A stretch of DNA of 25,477 nucleotides, from assembly GCA_964573475.1 (NCBI GenBank), contig CAZNJT010000014.1, positions 1 to 25,477 of the forward strand, read 5' to 3'. The stretch is from CAVZKK01 sp964573475. Lineage in GTDB: Archaea; Thermoproteota; Bathyarchaeia; Bathyarchaeales; Bathycorpusculaceae. The notes under the pieces were generated by a model. That model was not told where the DNA came from. It did not search any database and saw only the letters and a program-made list of their open reading frames with translations. Below, in pieces: positions 21,638 to 25,477 of the stretch. Position 1 is the first letter of the stretch. Each line of letters begins with the position of its first letter. A program made the position numbers and the translations under genes.

Positions 21638-24370
21638 TTGAAGGATGTTATTTCTCTGCATGCCAAAGAAGTTTTTGAAACTTTGGAGACCTCTCCTAAT
21701 GGATTGAGCAGTGGAGAAGCTAGAAAACGACTTGGCAAGTATGGTTCAAACGAATTGGTTGAAAAGAAGCGCACCCCAGTTGCTTACAAGTTTCTCACAC
21801 ATCTTAAAGATTTGTTCAGCATTCTACTCCTTTTTGCGAGTTTGCTTTCAGCTCTTGGCGGTATGTGGCAACTAAGCTTAATCATCATCATGGTCGTATT
21901 GGTGAACACGTTTTTCAGCCTATTCCAAGAATGGCGCGCAGAAAAAGCCATGAAAACACTAAAAAATTGGATGCCCGAGTACGCCAAAGTCATTCGAGAC
22001 GGAGAGCTTCAAAAAATACTAGTGAAGGAGCTTGTTCCTGGCGATGTCATAGTTTTGGAAGAAGGTGACCGCGTTCCAGCTGACGCACGCTTAATTGAAG
22101 CCTTCGACTTATGGACTAACAATGTTCCTCTGACAGGCGAATCTGAACCGCAGCCACGAACTGATAAGCCAGCTAGGGTCGCTAATGGATCGTATTTGGA
22201 TTCGCCGAACCTTGTTTTTATGAGTACAAGTGTTGCTAAGGGGCAGAGTAAAGCGGTTGTATATGCAACTGGCATGAACACAAAATTTGGACAGATTGCC
22301 AATTTAACTCAAGAGATCCGTGAAGAGCAGAGTCCTCTTCAAAAAGAAATTGCCTACACTGCAAAGTATGATTTCACTTTTGCCGTGGCTGTTGGTTGTA
22401 TCTTTTTCCTAGCCAGCTTAATTTGGCTTCACTTGGACTTTTACAGCAGTATACTTTTTATGATTGGTGTCATGGTGGCGTGTGTTCCCGAAGGCTTGCA
22501 AGTCACCGTTTCAAGCGCGCTGGCAATAAACGTTCTAAAAATGGTGAAGGACAACGCTCTTGTCAAGCGTTTATCTGCAGTTCAAACATTGGGCAGCATA
22601 ACAGTAATCTGCACTGATAAAACTGGCACAATTACCAAAGGCGAGATGACTGTCAAAAAGATTTGGGTTAATAATAAGGTTGTTGAGGTTTCAGGCGTCG
22701 GATACGCTCCGATTGGAGAATTTACCTGTAATGGCAAAGCCTTAGAAAAAGGGGAAGCTGAAAAAGCTGAGAACCTTCTCGAGATTTCTGCTCTCTGTAA
22801 CGGTGCAAAAGTTGAATCGCCATCAGATAAAATTAAATCTTGGACCATCATTGGAGACCCTACCGATGGGGCGTTGCTTGTTGCCGCCTTAAAGTACGGA
22901 TTAAACGTGCAGGCTCTGCTTATACAGAAGCCCATAATGCACTTGGTTCCTTTTGATTCTAAACGGAAAAGAATGACGACGATCCACAAGAATGGTAACA
23001 AGCTTTTTGCATATACTAAAGGTGCTCCAAGAAGCATCTTTTCCATATGCGATAGAATCGTTGTCGACGACGAGATAGAGGACTTGGCGGGAGAGCATTT
23101 ACGTTCTGTTGAGGCAAGGATTCGTGAATTTGCAAACGAAGGCTTACGTGTAATAGCTGTAGCATACAAAGAGTTGCCGAAAAACGGGGCTTTCAAAGGT
23201 AAGAACGTTGAAAGAAACATGATTTTGGTCGGGCTTGCAGCCATGAAAGACCCGCCTCGCCCAGAAGTTAAGGAAGCCGTGAAGCAGGCTAAGCAGGCAG
23301 GCATAAAGATTGTGATAATAACTGGAGATTATGGTCCAACAGCTCAAGCCATTGCTGATGAAGTGGGCATCGTAGATCAAGGCAGTTGCCGCATAATTCG
23401 TGGCGTTGATTTGGAGACAATAAGTGATGAAGCGATTGTAGAGGAAGTTAAGAGAGGAAATGTAATATTTGCCCGTGTTTCTCCCGAACAGAAATTGCGA
23501 ATAGTCAGAGTTCTTAAAAAGAGCGGTGAAGTGGTCGCTGTCACTGGTGATGGAGCAAATGATGCACCTTCCTTAAGAGAGGCTGACATTGGCGTAGCTA
23601 TGGGTGCCTCAGGAACAGACGTTGCTAGGGAAGCATCCGACATAGTTTTGCTTGACGATAGTTTCGCGTCAATTGTTAAAGCTGTAGAGTCCGGACGTGC
23701 AATTTACGAAAACATAAGAAAATTCATAGTATACGTTTTCTCGCACAACTGGGCTGAGTTAATTCCCTACGTGCTTTACGCCTTGTTAGGTATACCTCTT
23801 CCGCTTCTTGTAGTGCAAGTTTTAGCCATAGACCTCGCCATAGACGTCATCCCATCATTAGCCTTAAGCCGTGAACCGCCGGAACCAGGAATTATGCAAG
23901 AACCGCCCAGGAGCGTTAAAGAGAGGCTTTTTAATGCAAAAGTTTTCCTTCGTTCTTTTTACGTAGGAGTAATAATTGCTGCTGGTGCTATGCTCGGCTG
24001 TTTAAGTGCTTGGTCTTCTGGAGGCTGGCGTTTGGGAATGCCGTTACCATTGGATAGTATTATCTATATTAAAGGGGTAACTATGACTTTTGCAGGTATA
24101 GTGATAGCTCAAGTCGGCAACGTTCTAGCATGTAGAACAAGCAAGGTGTCCATTTTCAAAACAAGTCTTTCAAGTAATAAGTGGATTTGGATTGGCATAG
24201 CAGCACAAGTCTCCATAATATCTTTCCTAGTTTATGTTCCATTAATGCAAAGGCTTTTTGGCACCACCGCTTTGGAGCTTATTGACTGGGCGTTTCTGGC
24301 AGTTTTCGCATGCATTGTGATTTTTGCTGAAGAAGTTAGGAAATGGTTCGCGAGAAGACGTGAACGCTAA
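21638..24370 (+). CDS. P-type cation-transporting ATPase, type II (Na+/K+- or Ca2+-ATPase-like)
   Basis: The 910-residue protein is full length for a P2 ATPase. It has an N-terminal cation ATPase domain (1-70), actuator motif LTGESE (165-170), M4 ion-binding motif VPEGLQ (283-288), phosphorylation motif CTDKTGTITKGE (Asp327), the hinge GDGANDAPSLREADIGVAMG (about 632-651) and six C-terminal helices. The M4 sequence PEGL and the M5-M6 text GIPLPLLVVQVLAIDLAIDV are closer to the Na+/K+ (IIC) group than to SERCA PEGLPA. The transported ion cannot be fixed from sequence alone. The TTG start at 21638 follows a GGGTAGGG run. Confidence 0.93.
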   Translation: MKDVISLHAKEVFETLETSPNGLSSGEARKRLGKYGSNELVEKKRTPVAYKFLTHLKDLFSILLLFASLLSALGGMWQLSLIIIMVVLVNTFFSLFQEWRAEKAMKTLKNWMPEYAKVIRDGELQKILVKELVPGDVIVLEEGDRVPADARLIEAFDLWTNNVPLTGESEPQPRTDKPARVANGSYLDSPNLVFMSTSVAKGQSKAVVYATGMNTKFGQIANLTQEIREEQSPLQKEIAYTAKYDFTFAVAVGCIFFLASLIWLHLDFYSSILFMIGVMVACVPEGLQVTVSSALAINVLKMVKDNALVKRLSAVQTLGSITVICTDKTGTITKGEMTVKKIWVNNKVVEVSGVGYAPIGEFTCNGKALEKGEAEKAENLLEISALCNGAKVESPSDKIKSWTIIGDPTDGALLVAALKYGLNVQALLIQKPIMHLVPFDSKRKRMTTIHKNGNKLFAYTKGAPRSIFSICDRIVVDDEIEDLAGEHLRSVEARIREFANEGLRVIAVAYKELPKNGAFKGKNVERNMILVGLAAMKDPPRPEVKEAVKQAKQAGIKIVIITGDYGPTAQAIADEVGIVDQGSCRIIRGVDLETISDEAIVEEVKRGNVIFARVSPEQKLRIVRVLKKSGEVVAVTGDGANDAPSLREADIGVAMGASGTDVAREASDIVLLDDSFASIVKAVESGRAIYENIRKFIVYVFSHNWAELIPYVLYALLGIPLPLLVVQVLAIDLAIDVIPSLALSREPPEPGIMQEPPRSVKERLFNAKVFLRSFYVGVIIAAGAMLGCLSAWSSGGWRLGMPLPLDSIIYIKGVTMTFAGIVIAQVGNVLACRTSKVSIFKTSLSSNKWIWIGIAAQVSIISFLVYVPLMQRLFGTTALELIDWAFLAVFACIVIFAEEVRKWFARRRER

Positions 24371-24402
24371 GTTTTAATTAGCATTTCCCCTATCTACCGT
24401 TG

Positions 24403-25293
24403 ATGTCTGGCAAGGAATTTTTTGTAAGTCGCTATGAAAAATTAGGCTGGAAATATGAGCATAGTGAGCCTAAACAAGCCATCCGAATAAACGTCATGAA
24501 CACTAAAAAAGCAGACATCATAAAAAGACTGGAAGCATTAGGAATCGAACTTGAAAAGATTCCTTTCCTTGAAAACGGCTATTGGATTTATCATTCAAAA
24601 TTTTCTGTAGGGGCAACATCAGAATACCTCCTAGGCTTGTACTCAATTCAGGAGGCTGCCGCCCAAATTCCAGCAACATTATTCACAGATTTAAAGGATA
24701 AGATAGTTTTGGATGCTTGTGCAGCTCCCGGCGGAAAAACTGTTCAATTAGCCGACTTAATGCAGAACACAGGCGCAATAATCGCCTTAGACGTTAAAAG
24801 ACAAAGACTAACCGCATTATCAAATCAGCTGGAAAGGTGCCGCGTAAAAAACACAATCGTATATCACATGGATGCGAGACAAGCCTCACGGCTAAAAATA
24901 AAGTTTGACAGAATCCTCCTAGATGCTCCATGCTCAGGCAATTTTGCAACAGACAAAGAATGGTTTAGCAAAAGAACCATTAAGGACGTGGAGAGAAACG
25001 CGAAGCTTCAAAGGGAAATATTAACTGAAGCAACCAAAGTTCTAAAGGATGATGGAGAAATAGTTTATTCGACATGCTCGTTAGAGCCAGAAGAGAACGA
25101 GCTGAACATTAACTGGGCAATGAAAAGCCTAAGTCTTCAAGTTGAAAAAATCAACTGTTACGGGGAAAAAGCTCCAACAAACATTTTCGGAAAACAATTA
25201 GACAGTTCAATAGAAAACTGCAGAAGAATATGGCCTGGACAAACTCAAGGGTTCTTCGTCTGCAAACTCAAAAAGCGTGTGGATGCGCTATGA
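24403..25293 (+). CDS. NOL1/NOP2/Sun-family RNA (cytosine-5) methyltransferase
   Basis: The 296-residue enzyme should methylate cytosine C5 in rRNA or tRNA using SAM. It has the family N-terminal region (KQAIRINVMNTKK, then YSIQEAAAQIPA), motif I VLDACAAPGGKT (about 104-115), motif IV DAPCSG (about 172-177) and motif VI YSTCSLEPEENE. The Cys residues of motifs IV and VI are the release and catalytic cysteines. It is short and lacks an added RNA-binding domain. The following gene encodes a pre-PUA/PUA protein that overlaps its stop by 4 nt, suggesting they act together. ATG 24403 is preferred over the adjacent TTG 24400. Confidence 0.92.
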   Translation: MSGKEFFVSRYEKLGWKYEHSEPKQAIRINVMNTKKADIIKRLEALGIELEKIPFLENGYWIYHSKFSVGATSEYLLGLYSIQEAAAQIPATLFTDLKDKIVLDACAAPGGKTVQLADLMQNTGAIIALDVKRQRLTALSNQLERCRVKNTIVYHMDARQASRLKIKFDRILLDAPCSGNFATDKEWFSKRTIKDVERNAKLQREILTEATKVLKDDGEIVYSTCSLEPEENELNINWAMKSLSLQVEKINCYGEKAPTNIFGKQLDSSIENCRRIWPGQTQGFFVCKLKKRVDAL

Positions 25294-25477
25294 AGCAAAT
25301 AAAGGATTTCGTAAGGCAATTTGGTGGAAGCATCAGTTTAGACGAGAGTCTTATGGTAAGAAAGGAGAACAGATACTTTCTCATAAACGAGAAACTGAAA
25401 AAGTTAATTACGAAGGACTTTTTTTATGTGGGAACCTACCTTGGAAAAACCAAAAATGGAAAATTCTTCCCAAGTTT
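25290..25477 (+). CDS. Nip7-like pre-PUA protein, cut by the window end
   Basis: The ATG at 25290 overlaps the previous stop (ATGA). The visible 62 residues (MKQIKDFVRQFGGSISLDES, then NRYFLINEKLKKLITKDFFY and VGTYLGKTKNGKFFPSF) match the N-terminal pre-PUA domain of the archaeal Nip7 homologues, which bind RNA in ribosome biogenesis. The PUA domain would lie beyond the window. Pairing with a NOL1/NOP2/Sun methyltransferase points to rRNA maturation, by context. Confidence 0.75.
   Translation, partial: MKQIKDFVRQFGGSISLDESLMVRKENRYFLINEKLKKLITKDFFYVGTYLGKTKNGKFFPS

Noticed and set aside
22009..23643. Several minus-strand frames (up to 240 codons) inside the P-type ATPase
   Set aside because: They lie entirely within a highly conserved gene and show no independent motif or start signal.
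1..25477. CRISPR arrays, insertion-sequence transposases, rRNA genes
   Set aside because: No regularly spaced repeats, no DDE/serine transposase motifs and no rRNA sequence were seen.

Overview
The window is archaeal, most likely from the TACK group and probably a Bathyarchaeia-type genome. The evidence is ribosomal proteins L15e and L13e, RNase P proteins Rpp30 and Pop5, EF-2, a BHB-type tRNA intron, TATA-like promoters and many GTG/TTG starts. The lineage name is an inference from gene content. One run of 100 Ns (20886-20985) shows that it is a scaffolded draft assembly.

Layout. 1-2364 (+): translation/RNA operon with L15e, L13e, a COG1325-type RNA-binding protein, Rpp30 and Pop5. 2483-3418 (+): a class I methyltransferase. 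3486-6854: an integrated element of about 3.35 kb bounded by a perfect 23-bp direct repeat. 6909-8024 (-): rhomboid protease and a zinc-ribbon protein. 8111-8993: tRNA-Val(CAC), two tiny genes, a strongly folded non-coding segment and an intron-containing tRNA-Phe(GAA). 8853-12883 (-): an apparent operon of GNAT acetyltransferase, a 457-aa unrecognised protein, an MBL hydrolase, a one-helix membrane protein, an Lrp-type regulator and, last, a frameshifted ribbon-helix-helix gene that runs into the antisense of tRNA-Phe. 12970-16636: HExxH protein, secreted beta-helix protein flanked by dispersed repeats, and a DUF401 membrane protein. 16756-20744: deoxyribosyltransferase-like protein, tRNA-Gly(GCC), split LysO exporter and EF-2. 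20986-25477: DUF365-like fragment at the assembly gap, P-type cation ATPase, NOL1/NOP2/Sun RNA methyltransferase and the start of a Nip7-like gene.

The main discovery is the element. It encodes a rolling-circle HUH Rep (PHWH motif, catalytic Tyr in WYQLNH), two small zinc-binding proteins and a tyrosine integrase. Its + strand is G+T rich throughout, whichever strand is coding, as expected for a replicon with a single-stranded phase. Its attachment site appears not to be a tRNA gene but the 5' half of a C/D box guide RNA gene. The 23-bp repeat contains the 5' strand of the terminal stem, box C and 11 of the 12 guide bases. At the right junction a complete dual-guide C/D RNA is rebuilt: C box, 12 nt, CTGA, 8 nt, C'-like box, 12 nt, CAGA, with a GGGG/CCCC closing stem. 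Its D' guide can pair with the 23S rRNA P loop and would direct methylation to the position equivalent to E. coli G2251. The second guide fits a peptidyl-transferase-centre segment near U2593. The element also places a TATA box at the right distance to replace the promoter it cut off.

Other points worth following up are a three-way-junction RNA candidate at 8749-8824, a non-canonical 30/31 intron in tRNA-Phe, the RHH gene broken by an exact 10-bp tandem duplication, and about 60-bp degenerate repeats around the beta-helix gene. All rRNA matches and family names come from memory and inspection. No searches were run.
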